From: Paenibacillus xylanilyticus
Lineage (GTDB): Bacteria; Bacillota; Bacilli; Paenibacillales; Paenibacillaceae
NCBI RefSeq assembly: GCF_009664365.1
Contig: NZ_CP044310.1
Span: 4,219,001 to 4,283,000, forward strand
Reading direction: 5' to 3'
DNA: 64,000 nt
Part shown: in pieces, positions 17,044 to 25,103 of the stretch
How the letters are laid out: every line of letters starts with the position of its first letter
Numbering within the stretch: position 1 is the stretch's first letter
Notes under the pieces: generated by a model
What the model was told of the DNA's origin: nothing
Seen by the model: the letters and a program-made list of their open reading frames with translations, nothing else
Databases searched by the model: none
Program-made: the position numbers and the translations under genes

Positions 17044-17697
17044 TTACTTCGTACGATAATCCAGCTGCCGTTCAAAGCAAAACTTAATGATTTTTTGCCG
17101 CTCCGAGTCTGTGATCTGTGTAAATTTCAACATGCAGAGCTGTCTTCCCGACTCGAGGGTTTTAATGCGAACCACTTCAGCTTCGAAAGCCACATGCTCA
17201 ATCGTTGAATTCCGATAAGGAACGAGCAGCCAGCAGTTCAACTTTTGCCCCTCCGCTATCGGGAAGTTGGGTTCTCCGTATATGGACAATCCCCCGCCAC
17301 CTATATCCTCGGTCAATCCTACCGCACGAGTCAGATCTTCTGCTTGAATGGCTAGTTCAAGATTCGCATGAACACGCAGGAAGCTGCGTCGTTGTATTTT
17401 CGAGATATCATCAGGCAGCGGTTTGCGTATACGCACAAGCCTTACCACATCTTCTTCAAATCCGGTTACGTACGTATTGAAATAATGTCTGACGCCATCT
17501 TCGGTAATATAAGAGATGGACAGTTCTTCGCCGAAATACAATCTTTTCAAACGACTGCTACCTTGCTGCATCGGTACTTCAATCAAAAAACTGTGATCAT
17601 CCATGTCTGCTATACGGGATTTGTATTCCTTGCTCTCTTCTTTTTCATCTGCTGAGGCAATTTGGATGTGTAAAATTTCATTAATTTTCGGATACAA
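17044..17697 (-). CDS. PilZ-domain c-di-GMP receptor, flagellar brake (YpfA-like)
   Basis: 217 residues, equal to B. subtilis YpfA (MotI/DgrA), which binds c-di-GMP and disengages the flagellar stator. A YcgR-type N-terminal domain is followed by a PilZ domain with the RRSFLR motif (RxxxR). The second motif, normally DxSxxG, is DIGGGG here, with Gly in place of Ser. Start: TTG at 17697 has AAGGTGG 11 nt upstream; the longer ATG at 17727 would leave a leader of only about 9 nt after the promoter and has no ribosome site. Confidence 0.85.
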   Translation of the reverse strand: MYPKINEILHIQIASADEKEESKEYKSRIADMDDHSFLIEVPMQQGSSRLKRLYFGEELSISYITEDGVRHYFNTYVTGFEEDVVRLVRIRKPLPDDISKIQRRSFLRVHANLELAIQAEDLTRAVGLTEDIGGGGLSIYGEPNFPIAEGQKLNCWLLVPYRNSTIEHVAFEAEVVRIKTLESGRQLCMLKFTQITDSERQKIIKFCFERQLDYRTK

Positions 17698-17743
17698 GCT
17701 CTTCACCGCCACCTTACTATTCATCATCGTATGTACAAGGACT

Positions 17744-17752
17744 ATTATACCA
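17744..17752 (-). promoter_or_regulatory. Extended -10 promoter of the PilZ gene
   Basis: TGGTATAAT on the minus strand (extended -10). No convincing -35 box at 17 bp, which is usual for extended -10 promoters. Confidence 0.55.
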
Positions 17753-17774
17753 TGACCTTTCTCATAGCGGATAA

Positions 17775-17803
17775 CAAAAAACAGACCACGAAGTGGTCTG
17801 TTT
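17775..17803 (-). terminator. Terminator of ypeB
   Basis: ACAGACCACTTCGTGGTCTGT (10-bp stem, short loop) followed by TTTTTTG on the minus strand. Confidence 0.9.
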
Positions 17804-17838
17804 GGTAAAATTCTTGAGTTTCGTTTTCCGTTTAAATT

Positions 17839-19185
17839 CTAGGAAGTCGCATTCACAGGTTTAATTTCTTCAACTGCTTCTTCGACTCCTGTATTCGCGT
17901 TGATATAAATTCGGTATTTCGTCCCGTTGATGCGTCCACCGAATTCATAACATAATACTTCCTTGCTGTAATCATTCTTAATTAATGACTTACGTGCATA
18001 GGTCTCCTTAAATTCAGGATTAAGCTTTTTGCGAGCCTGTGCTTCGGTAAGAGCCGCTTTTGGTATTTGCCGTTGTTTCTGATGCTCATAGACATAATCG
18101 CTTGCCTGGAAGCCAGTAACGTCTCCTGTGTCCAGACCGACGCGTACGGACATTTTCTCCGGATAAAGCAGGGTATCCCCTTGTTTGCGCACATACGTTA
18201 AATTTGCTAAATTACCATACTCATCGTAGTTTACTGCTTTCATATCTTTGTAGCCCTTATTGACGAGAAATTGATCCGCTTTGGCCATGGCATCTGAACG
18301 TGAGACCTTTTTCGCGCCAATCGGTCTAGTATCGCTGTAGGAAATCAGCATGCCCCCATTGCGGGTAAAATCCATCATCAGCTTGCTTTCTTTGCCTTGA
18401 TTGATTGTAGCGGTATAGGACTCCCAGTCCGTACCTTTACCATTCTCCTGAATCTGGATCTTGCTGCTGTCCGCATTTGAAAATTTCGCAGCTTTACTTT
18501 GAATTTGTTCTTTAGACACCGGAATACCATCCAGCTTTTTGACTGAACGCTTTGCATAAATGCTGGATACCGAAGGGCCCCAATCCAGTTCAGGATACTC
18601 CTGTACTTTTTTGTTCACTGTGCGAAATCCATCGACAATGGTGTTATCCATCGTTTCTTCTTCTGTCGCCATAGCCGTCTCAGCATCCATCCAGCGCAAG
18701 CGGTCCGAAAGTACTTTTTGCTGGACTTCCTGTAGGTTTTTAGTGATCTCGGAGGAATTCTGGTACAGCCTTTTCAGGTTGCCCACTTCCTTCTCACTTA
18801 GTGGTTCATTGGTTAAATCACGCATGGATGCCTGATAAGCAAAGTTTGAGATACGAGAAAGAAATTCCTCCGTCTCGTTAAAAGGCAGCATGGTTAGAGG
18901 CAGTTGGTTAATCTCATTTTGCGCCTCGCTGGTAAGCCGCCACACATTCATCAGACCTTTACGGTGCATGCCTTGGGAAGTGGAATTCACCGCCAGTGTA
19001 TTACCGATTTCAGAGTGCAGCTTGTCCATATGGAAAGACAAATCATGAAACGCACGCTGATACTGATTCTCCGCTTTGATCAAGATCGCATTTTTCTCCT
19101 GGTTCTCCTGGTATCCCCACACAAGGGCACCGATCAGCAGTACTGCAAATATCGGAAACATGACTGAACTTAAACGTTTATACAT
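17839..19185 (-). CDS. ypeB: Germination protein YpeB
   Basis: 448 residues, the family's usual length. An N-terminal membrane anchor is followed by a helical region and C-terminal PepSY-type repeats (SRSDAMAKADQFLVNKGY). YpeB is needed for the cortex-lytic enzyme SleB to be deposited in the spore inner membrane and for cortex hydrolysis at germination. In most Bacillales sleB is directly upstream; here the gene before it is a small zinc-ribbon ORF, so sleB must be elsewhere or absent. Confidence 0.95.
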   Translation of the reverse strand: MYKRLSSVMFPIFAVLLIGALVWGYQENQEKNAILIKAENQYQRAFHDLSFHMDKLHSEIGNTLAVNSTSQGMHRKGLMNVWRLTSEAQNEINQLPLTMLPFNETEEFLSRISNFAYQASMRDLTNEPLSEKEVGNLKRLYQNSSEITKNLQEVQQKVLSDRLRWMDAETAMATEEETMDNTIVDGFRTVNKKVQEYPELDWGPSVSSIYAKRSVKKLDGIPVSKEQIQSKAAKFSNADSSKIQIQENGKGTDWESYTATINQGKESKLMMDFTRNGGMLISYSDTRPIGAKKVSRSDAMAKADQFLVNKGYKDMKAVNYDEYGNLANLTYVRKQGDTLLYPEKMSVRVGLDTGDVTGFQASDYVYEHQKQRQIPKAALTEAQARKKLNPEFKETYARKSLIKNDYSKEVLCYEFGGRINGTKYRIYINANTGVEEAVEEIKPVNATS

Positions 19186-19293
19186 CGGTAGAGTCTCCTT
19201 TCATCTGAACCACTATCTATATTGTGGATCGAAGAAAGTCCTCTTATGCATCGGTTTTCCAGTCGGCACAATGTTTGACTCTTTACGAGCTGT

Positions 19294-19464
19294 TTAATTC
19301 ATTTGAATCCAAGACGTACCGCCATCTTCCTCAATCTCAAATTGATCCCGATTATCACACAGACACTGCTTGAATCCGGTCTCAATTCGCCCTCTTTCTT
19401 TTTTGCCGCGCAGCGTAAACCGCTCTCCGCACTGTTTGCATCTGATTTTTATTTTTATCCTCAT
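19294..19464 (-). CDS. Small cysteine-rich protein (zinc-ribbon-like)
   Basis: 56 residues from an ATG at 19464. It has CKQC near the start (C9, C12) and CLC at C34 and C36, a possible four-cysteine metal site, within a basic N-terminal half and an acidic C-terminal end. An upstream ATG at 19491 is equally possible, as neither has a strong ribosome site. It lies between ypeB and prsW. I do not know the family. Confidence 0.5.
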   Translation of the reverse strand: MRIKIKIRCKQCGERFTLRGKKERGRIETGFKQCLCDNRDQFEIEEDGGTSWIQMN

Positions 19465-19519
19465 TACGCTGTCCCCGTTTCTGTTGTTCATTCCCCGGGG
19501 ATTCTTTAGGTCGAAAACA

Positions 19520-19574
19520 AAAAAAACACACCGGGGCATCAGGCGCAGTACGCGCTCCATGTCCACCAGTGTGT
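19520..19574 (-). terminator. Terminator of prsW
   Basis: ACACACTGG / CCGGTGTGT arms with an inner GCGCGTACTGCGC hairpin, followed by eight T on the minus strand. Confidence 0.75.
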
Positions 19575-19582
19575 CCGTATTT

Positions 19583-20278
19583 CTATAATTTAACCTCTTC
19601 CTCCCGTTTCACAAATCGAAAAGGAGAGCGGTTATTCGCCCGTGTAATTTTGCCCATGGCTCCATACCACAATCCCGCCATTAACGGTGCTATGAACCAC
19701 AGCCAGTAGTTTACCATTGTGTTCATGATGACATCGTATAGTGCATGCCAGAAAAAAGGAAGCAACAGCGATAGCATCAGGAACCAACGTTTTTTCTTGC
19801 CATCCGTAAACTTGGCCCGCCCCATGTAATATCCCATAATTACCGCAAACATGGCGTGTCCTGACACAGGAAGTAATGCACGGAGAAACATGGCTGAGAC
19901 GGAGGCATTCCCCGCAAAGGCATACAATACATTCTCCACCGTTGCAAAACCAAGCGAAACAGCAACAGCGTAAAGAATACCGTCATATGGCTCATCAAAC
20001 TCCGTGTGATTATAAATGATGTGGTATAACACAAACCATTTAACGAATTCCTCAACCCCGCCGGAAATGAGAATAGACTCAACGTAAGGGTTATCTCCGA
20101 GCCACAGCATCATACCTCGCTGAATGATCATCACAGGCAACACCATCAAAATACCCATGACGAATACTCTCAGTACCATATGAAGTGGCTCGGAATCATA
20201 ACGGTCTTTCAGATAAAAATATGTTAACAAGGCGAGACCCGGAGCTACTGCTGCCGCTAAAACCGAAAACAAAAGCAC
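19583..20278 (-). CDS. prsW: Glutamic-type intramembrane protease PrsW
   Basis: 231 residues with seven to eight hydrophobic spans. The catalytic signatures are present: GGVEEFVKWF (EExxK), ATVENVLYAF (ExxxY type), and conserved histidines in PVSGHAMFAV and FFWHALYD. In B. subtilis PrsW makes the first cut of anti-sigma factor RsiW. The GTG at 20278 has GAGGAGGG 7-8 nt upstream. It lies between ypeB and ypbH, as in B. subtilis. Confidence 0.93.
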   Translation of the reverse strand: MLLFSVLAAAVAPGLALLTYFYLKDRYDSEPLHMVLRVFVMGILMVLPVMIIQRGMMLWLGDNPYVESILISGGVEEFVKWFVLYHIIYNHTEFDEPYDGILYAVAVSLGFATVENVLYAFAGNASVSAMFLRALLPVSGHAMFAVIMGYYMGRAKFTDGKKKRWFLMLSLLLPFFWHALYDVIMNTMVNYWLWFIAPLMAGLWYGAMGKITRANNRSPFRFVKREEEVKL

Positions 20279-20319
20279 CGAAATTCCCTCCTCTGACTAA
20301 GACGCGTTTGCAATTGAAT

Positions 20320-20934
20320 TTAATCCTGACGTTTGAAATGGGTGCAGATCACTTCAATGGCCTGTTCAGGCATAATCACTTTACCGTATTCTTCCATTAC
20401 CGCTGGCGTAACCGAAGAACCCTCACCAAATTCAGCAAGCAGTGCGATTAGAGCAGCATGTTTGGTGCTATCGACTTCGTCCGGTTCCAGATGCAGGAAC
20501 CACTTATCTTTATAGGAATAGAGTCTTCCCGCATTGGTAACATGTTCGCGCAGCATATGTGCAGCCTCAATCAAGATTTCAAAATCCTTAAAGGCATATA
20601 CAATGGAATCGCTCTGCTCCAGTGTAACTTCCATCTCGTATACTTCTTCAGGCAGATCATCCTCATGACCGGAACCATATTGTTGCGGATCATATTTCCC
20701 ACGCGTAACAATGACCACCATTCCTTGAGCGGGAAGTGCGAATACTTCGACAGCAAGCGGACCTGTAGCATCGAACCCAAGTTCGGAATATGCCTGATCC
20801 ATCATTTCAGTGAACAGTTCATGAACTTTAGGTATTTCCTGCCACATATCTTCTTTTTGTATTCCGCGCTCGCTCAGATCGTCAAAGGTCAGGAAAATCC
20901 GTATCTTATCGTGACTTAATCGTTCTATTTTCAT
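20320..20934 (-). CDS. MecA/YpbH-type ClpC adaptor
   Basis: 204 residues beginning MKIERLSHDKIRIFLTFDDL, the typical MecA N-terminus that binds substrates, with a C-terminal domain (FKDFEILIEAAHML) for ClpC. Such adaptors target proteins such as ComK for degradation. Its neighbours match B. subtilis ypbH rather than mecA. Whether this is the only paralogue cannot be judged here. The ATG at 20934 has AAGGGGAG 7 nt upstream. Confidence 0.88.
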   Translation of the reverse strand: MKIERLSHDKIRIFLTFDDLSERGIQKEDMWQEIPKVHELFTEMMDQAYSELGFDATGPLAVEVFALPAQGMVVIVTRGKYDPQQYGSGHEDDLPEEVYEMEVTLEQSDSIVYAFKDFEILIEAAHMLREHVTNAGRLYSYKDKWFLHLEPDEVDSTKHAALIALLAEFGEGSSVTPAVMEEYGKVIMPEQAIEVICTHFKRQD

Positions 20935-21059
20935 ACAGGATCTCCCCTTTATAAGCAAGTCTTATAACAGATTATGAAGCACAAAACAATATGTGCTGAA
21001 AATAAATCTATGTAGTTATGTTATCATTTTATACCTGCAAATGCACGAAGTAAAATCGA

Positions 21060-21104
21060 CAAAAAAAGAATCAATCCACATCAAACAAGACTGTGGTTGA
21101 TTCT
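21060..21104 (-). terminator. Terminator of the 117-residue membrane protein gene
   Basis: AGAATCAACCACA / TGTGGATTGATTCT stem followed by TTTTTTTG on the minus strand. Confidence 0.8.
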
Positions 21105-21120
21105 ATCCAGTAGTTTTGGT

Positions 21121-21474
21121 TTATAAACCAGGTACTGTTGTGTTCGTTTGAGTCAAAATTTGCTCAACTTCACGTTTAACATCCGGATTGGTGCGAATAA
21201 AATCTTTGAGCATGTTCATGTTTTCTTCTTTTTCCTGCGGGGTAATGGCTCTTGCTGTCTTTTTCAATGCACTTTTGTGGGATTCACCATGCTCATTATT
21301 CTTAGGGCTGAATCCATCCATGCCTGGAAAAGTCATTTCCATCATCTTGTGCTTGGCTTGACCCATCATGTTGCCGGATGAGAGTGAAGACAACATGGGA
21401 ATTTTGCCCTTGGACAGATATGAACTGGCAGCAACACCAACTACAATCCCCCAAAAAAAGGATGACGCCTTCAT
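21121..21474 (-). CDS. Hypothetical membrane-anchored protein
   Basis: 117 residues. A hydrophobic N-terminal segment (about residues 5-20, GIVVGVAASSYL) resembles the start of YtxH-type small membrane proteins, followed by a Met-rich stretch (NMMGQAKHKMMEM) and a charged helical C-terminus (KDFIRTNPDVKREVEQIL). It has an ideal ribosome site (GAGGAGG). The function is not recognisable. It is transcribed divergently from the deacetylase gene. Confidence 0.65.
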   Translation of the reverse strand: MKASSFFWGIVVGVAASSYLSKGKIPMLSSLSSGNMMGQAKHKMMEMTFPGMDGFSPKNNEHGESHKSALKKTARAITPQEKEENMNMLKDFIRTNPDVKREVEQILTQTNTTVPGL

Positions 21475-21567
21475 TACACCAACCTCCTCTTATGTTAAGA
21501 TCACAACTAGTGTTTGCGGAAGAACGACATCTCATTCCGCATAAATACAGGAAAGTGAGTTGAAATT

Positions 21568-22455
21568 ATGTTTAAAACGACTGCCGCAATCCTTATTGCC
21601 GCATGTCTCCTGTTGTCAGCATGTGGGGAGCAAGAAACACCTGCTACCGAAAACACCGCTTCTGAAAATGAAACGGTCTCCACTGGACCAAGCGAAGGAA
21701 GCAACACTTCAAACGCATTGGAAGATGACCAACCTTCGACTAAAGACAGCCTAGCGCAAACACAAGAACTAGAAACAGATCAAGAAACAACTGAGGAAAA
21801 AAAAGAACAACAAATTGAAAAGACGTATCATATGAATGAAAATTATTACATCAAACCCAATGATGAAAACAGAGAGAAGAAGGTCGTTCTTCTGACATTC
21901 GATGACGGCCCTAAGGAAGCAGAAATGATTAATGGATTAATTGATACACTTGACAAGCATAATGCCAAAGCTATATTTTTCGTTAATGGATATCGTGTCA
22001 AGAGTCATCCGGAATTGCTAAAGCTTATCTACGAACGTGAGCAGATTATTGGTAACCATGCTTGGGATCACGAGGATCTCAAAAAAATGTCCGCTGCAGA
22101 AGCTGCCAAGCAGGTAACGGATGTTCAACACATCGTCAAAGAAACCATTGGTGTGGAGCCTGAATTCTTCCGTCCTCCCTTTGGTTCTGGTAATGACGCT
22201 TTGAAGGAAACCGTTAAACAACATGGCATGTTATACATGACTTGGTCCAACGGTTCACTGGACTGGGACAAGAGCACTCAGAATAAACCCGATAAAGTCG
22301 TTCAGAATGTGCTTGATCAATTAAACCCCGGAAGCAATATATTGATGCACGAACTTCCTTGGACGGTAGAAGCCCTAGATGATTTGTTAACGAAGCTGGA
22401 GAACAAGGGCTATTCTTTTGTTGACCCTCGTTTGATAGAGCTCGAAGCCAGATGA
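21568..22455 (+). CDS. Polysaccharide deacetylase lipoprotein (NodB domain)
   Basis: 295 residues. A lipoprotein signal ends in LSAC (Cys18), followed by a 70-residue Glu/Thr/Ser-rich spacer and a carbohydrate esterase 4 domain. Its five motifs are visible: TFDDGP, NHAWDH (metal histidines), RPPFGS, DWD and LMHE. All catalytic residues appear intact, so it should deacetylate a cell-envelope glycan such as peptidoglycan from the outer membrane face. It is a single gene on the plus strand in a mostly minus-strand region. Confidence 0.92.
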   Translation: MFKTTAAILIAACLLLSACGEQETPATENTASENETVSTGPSEGSNTSNALEDDQPSTKDSLAQTQELETDQETTEEKKEQQIEKTYHMNENYYIKPNDENREKKVVLLTFDDGPKEAEMINGLIDTLDKHNAKAIFFVNGYRVKSHPELLKLIYEREQIIGNHAWDHEDLKKMSAAEAAKQVTDVQHIVKETIGVEPEFFRPPFGSGNDALKETVKQHGMLYMTWSNGSLDWDKSTQNKPDKVVQNVLDQLNPGSNILMHELPWTVEALDDLLTKLENKGYSFVDPRLIELEAR

Positions 22456-22466
22456 AAATATAGATA

Positions 22467-22500
22467 AACAGCCCTGATCCATATAGATCAAGGCTGTTTT
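22467..22500. terminator. Bidirectional terminator, deacetylase / phosphoesterase
   Basis: AAACAGCC and GGCTGTTT arms with an inner GATC/GATC pair, T-rich on both sides, between converging genes. Confidence 0.8.
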
Positions 22501-23353
22501 ATTTTGTTTTTATCGATTTTAAAGTAATCTTGTGCATCTCAGCTGGACAGCATAACCTGAGCGGCAAATGATTCGTTCCATAACCTCTGCTGACGAGCAT
22601 TTTGCCATCTGGATCACCGTTCATCCGTTTCAAGGTGTACCATCCGTTCGACACATTACGGTAAGCTTGGTTAAGGAAAATCGGTCCAAGAAACGGGACC
22701 ACGAGCTGTCCCCCGTGTGTATGCCCACTTAAGATAAGATCAGCATAATCATGAACACTCTTCGCCTGAAGCGGATCGTGAATTAATACAATCAAGCAAT
22801 CATTTCTGTCCTTCTCCGTTAGGTGATTGCTAAGTTCACGAGACCGATAATCCGCTCCAGCCAGCTTAATACTGGAATCCCTCTTTTGAAGAAACACAAC
22901 CTGATCCTGCAGAAGCCGAACCCCGGTTTCCTCAAAAATCCGTGCCAACTGAGCCGTCCCTGCATGTTTGTCATGGTTTCCATAAACCGCATATGCAGGT
23001 GCGATATTGGTCAGCAGTTGCATATTGCGTCTGACGATGGACCATGAAATTCCCTTTTCCGCCACATCTCCACCTATCAGAACCCAGTCTACCTGGCCCA
23101 ATAGTGGTTTAATGTGCTCCTCCCTCAATCTCCTCTTATGGAGGTCAGATATATACAAAATGACGCTTCCATCGAACGAATGGGGTAAGGCGTTTATTTC
23201 AACATCATCCTCCACGACCCGGTGAAGGTGCGCTTCACGCCACATATGCACGATCAATATGAAAACCACCATCAACACAGATGCGAACCAGACCATCGTT
23301 ACCAAGGCCAAGGAAGAAATGTGTTTAGTGGCGGAGCCCCTTTTATGCCCCAC
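22499..23353 (-). CDS. Membrane-anchored metallophosphoesterase (YpbG/YkuE type)
   Basis: 284 residues from a GTG at 23353. An N-terminal transmembrane helix (about 13-36) precedes a calcineurin-like domain with all metal motifs: SDLH, GGD, GNHD, an IHD histidine and GHTHGGQ. The position corresponds to B. subtilis ypbG. The start is uncertain: the GTG overlaps the preceding gene by 55 bp, while an ATG at 23296 directly after its stop would still leave a membrane span. Confidence 0.85.
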   Translation of the reverse strand: MGHKRGSATKHISSLALVTMVWFASVLMVVFILIVHMWREAHLHRVVEDDVEINALPHSFDGSVILYISDLHKRRLREEHIKPLLGQVDWVLIGGDVAEKGISWSIVRRNMQLLTNIAPAYAVYGNHDKHAGTAQLARIFEETGVRLLQDQVVFLQKRDSSIKLAGADYRSRELSNHLTEKDRNDCLIVLIHDPLQAKSVHDYADLILSGHTHGGQLVVPFLGPIFLNQAYRNVSNGWYTLKRMNGDPDGKMLVSRGYGTNHLPLRLCCPAEMHKITLKSIKTK

Positions 23354-23748
23354 CAGACCAGGCTGATCGTGAGTAAAACAAAAATTATGATGAGCGAATT
23401 GACAAACCGTTTACTTAACCGCAATCGGCGAGAAGGATGAAGCTCAGTCCGGGTAGGAAGTGAACCTGCTTCCGTGACTGTTTCATCGGTCGCTTTTTGC
23501 GAAGATTTGGAACGTGCCGGAGCCCGGCTGGGGAGCACTGGGCTTTCCAGTGCTGATGCATACGACTTGCGTTGTGATCTTGGTACGGATACGGTGGACA
23601 ATGAAGCCCCCGCCCCCTCCAGTGCAGCAGCCGGCTCAGCAACCAAGTTGACTTGAGGTGCCGTAGTCCGCTCGGTCTTCTCTGTTTTGTCCGAGTGGCG
23701 GTGGCGCTGACTGCCATATGTCTTCATTCTGCTTAATTGCTGGTTCAT
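23299..23748 (-). CDS. Hypothetical protein with one C-terminal transmembrane helix
   Basis: 149 residues. A long basic, Ser/Ala/Thr-rich and probably disordered N-terminal region is followed by one hydrophobic helix at about 115-134 and a short tail (PLNTFLPWPW). The ATG overlaps the upstream gene's stop by 4 bp and has GGAGGGG before it. It holds the place of ypbE/ypbF in B. subtilis, but I see no LysM domain. Function unknown. Confidence 0.6.
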   Translation of the reverse strand: MNQQLSRMKTYGSQRHRHSDKTEKTERTTAPQVNLVAEPAAALEGAGASLSTVSVPRSQRKSYASALESPVLPSRAPARSKSSQKATDETVTEAGSLPTRTELHPSRRLRLSKRFVNSLIIIFVLLTISLVWWGIKGAPPLNTFLPWPW

Positions 23749-24338
23749 GATCCCCTCCGAAAACGTATCGCTAATCCGGACACCAAATCAATAATAAAGT
23801 GACATAATATCGGCGCCCACAATGTGCCGGATTGCAAATAAATCCAACCCAATCCATAGCTAGAAACAAATACCCAACCTGTAGGAATCCAGTGGCGAAG
23901 ATATCGAATATGAATTACTGCGAACAATATGCTAGTCCAGTAAGGGCCAATGGCATGCTGTATGGCTCCGCGAAACAATAATTCTTCACAAATAGCGACA
24001 ATAGCTGCTATACATACGATATGCCAGATGGGGCGTGACCTGAACAGCATATCATTGATTCCTCCGTCATCCATGCTCTCCTGAGGAATGACATAAGACA
24101 GGACCAAATCCATGACGAGCATAATGCCTGCAAGACCAAGCCCCCACCAAATAAAATGAACACTTTCAGGCCAAGCAAGCACGTCGAACAAATTGCGCTT
24201 CTGCAATAAAATCCACACAACTCCAATGATCAGAGTTAAACCTTGTGTAAAGTATAGATTGATCAGAAGCAAGCGCTCGGTAAGCTGCTGCGGTTCAGCC
24301 CTCTGAATCTTGAACTTGGAAAATTTTGATTTTTTCAT
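23745..24338 (-). CDS. CPBP (CAAX-type) intramembrane protease, YpbD-like
   Basis: 197 residues and several membrane spans. The ABI/CPBP motifs are present: CEELLFRG (EExxxR), FAVIHIRYLRHW and HFIIDLVSG. The family cleaves membrane proteins or prenylated substrates; some members give bacteriocin immunity. The ATG at 24338 has AGAGGACAG upstream; the frame could be extended by 44 codons but without a ribosome site. It is the first of three overlapping minus-strand genes. Confidence 0.82.
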   Translation of the reverse strand: MKKSKFSKFKIQRAEPQQLTERLLLINLYFTQGLTLIIGVVWILLQKRNLFDVLAWPESVHFIWWGLGLAGIMLVMDLVLSYVIPQESMDDGGINDMLFRSRPIWHIVCIAAIVAICEELLFRGAIQHAIGPYWTSILFAVIHIRYLRHWIPTGWVFVSSYGLGWIYLQSGTLWAPILCHFIIDLVSGLAIRFRRGS

Positions 24339-24626
24339 TGCCTGCGTCTGTCCTCTTACTAGATATTTGATGGATAACCTACTTGGCTGCCCAATCGGAT
24401 AGTATACTAAATGATAGCCAAAAATCCAAATTGGTTCAAGGCCTGCCTCAAGTCCCGGTTCCCTAACCATTGTTACCCGAATTTCACTGTCATCGTAACG
24501 TCTGATTTGATTTTTTGAATCTTGAATTTTTTACGAATTTCAGTTATATGAATTAGGTATCTTTCATATTAAACCGCTGATAAATGAACCTAATCCCAGT
24601 CATCTGCATTAAAACATTTATGCCTA

Positions 24627-24656
24627 TTGACATGGTCATGTTAGCCATGATACATT
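24627..24656 (+). promoter_or_regulatory. Promoter of the serA T-box transcript
   Basis: TTGACA (24627-24632), 18 bp, TACATT (24651-24656) preceded by TGA (extended -10). Transcription would start near 24663, directly before the T-box stem I region. Confidence 0.6.
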
Positions 24657-24662
24657 ATGAAA

Positions 24663-24945
24663 AAATTAGTCACGTTAAACACGATGATGGAAAAAAGATG
24701 TTGCTTTGTTCTTACAGAGAGCCGATGGATGGTGCAAATCGGTGGCAGGCAATGGATCTTGAGCGTTCCTGAGTTATTGCATTGAAATTGGAGTAGGTGC
24801 AATCGGTTTAGAGCCGTTATCCTCTTCGGTCTTTATTGACCGTGAAGACTGTCGTTGCGAAGCGGCAGTGAATTAGGGTGGTACCACGACAACTCTCGTC
24901 CCTTATTGCGCAAGCAGTATGTGGATTGAGAGTTTTTTGATTTAT
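24663..24945 (+). ncRNA. T-box riboswitch of serA
   Basis: The leader contains AGAGAGCCGATGG and GGTGCAAATCGG typical of T-box stem I, and the invariant T-box AGGGTGGTACCACG at 24875-24888 that pairs with uncharged tRNA acceptor ends. The terminator hairpin follows directly. As serA makes serine, tRNA-Ser is expected; near the specifier loop both AGC (24762-24764) and TCC (24767-24769) occur, and both are serine codons. Uncharged tRNA-Ser would switch serA on. Confidence 0.9.
24891..24939 (+). terminator. T-box regulated terminator before serA
   Basis: AACTCTC (24891-24897) pairs with GAGAGTT (24928-24934), followed by TTTTT. The 5' arm lies just after the T-box, so antiterminator and terminator exclude each other. 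Confidence 0.8.
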
Positions 24946-25103
24946 TTTTAGGAATATACGTGGGTCCACCCTATTATTACACCCCTCCCCTCTGCTGCGA
25001 CACCGCGTTGTTGGGCGGAAGGATGAACCCGGTTTTAAGGAACACCTCATTGCAGAGGTAAGTCCTTGACGATATAGATACACATACTAAGGAGGAAGAA
25101 ACC

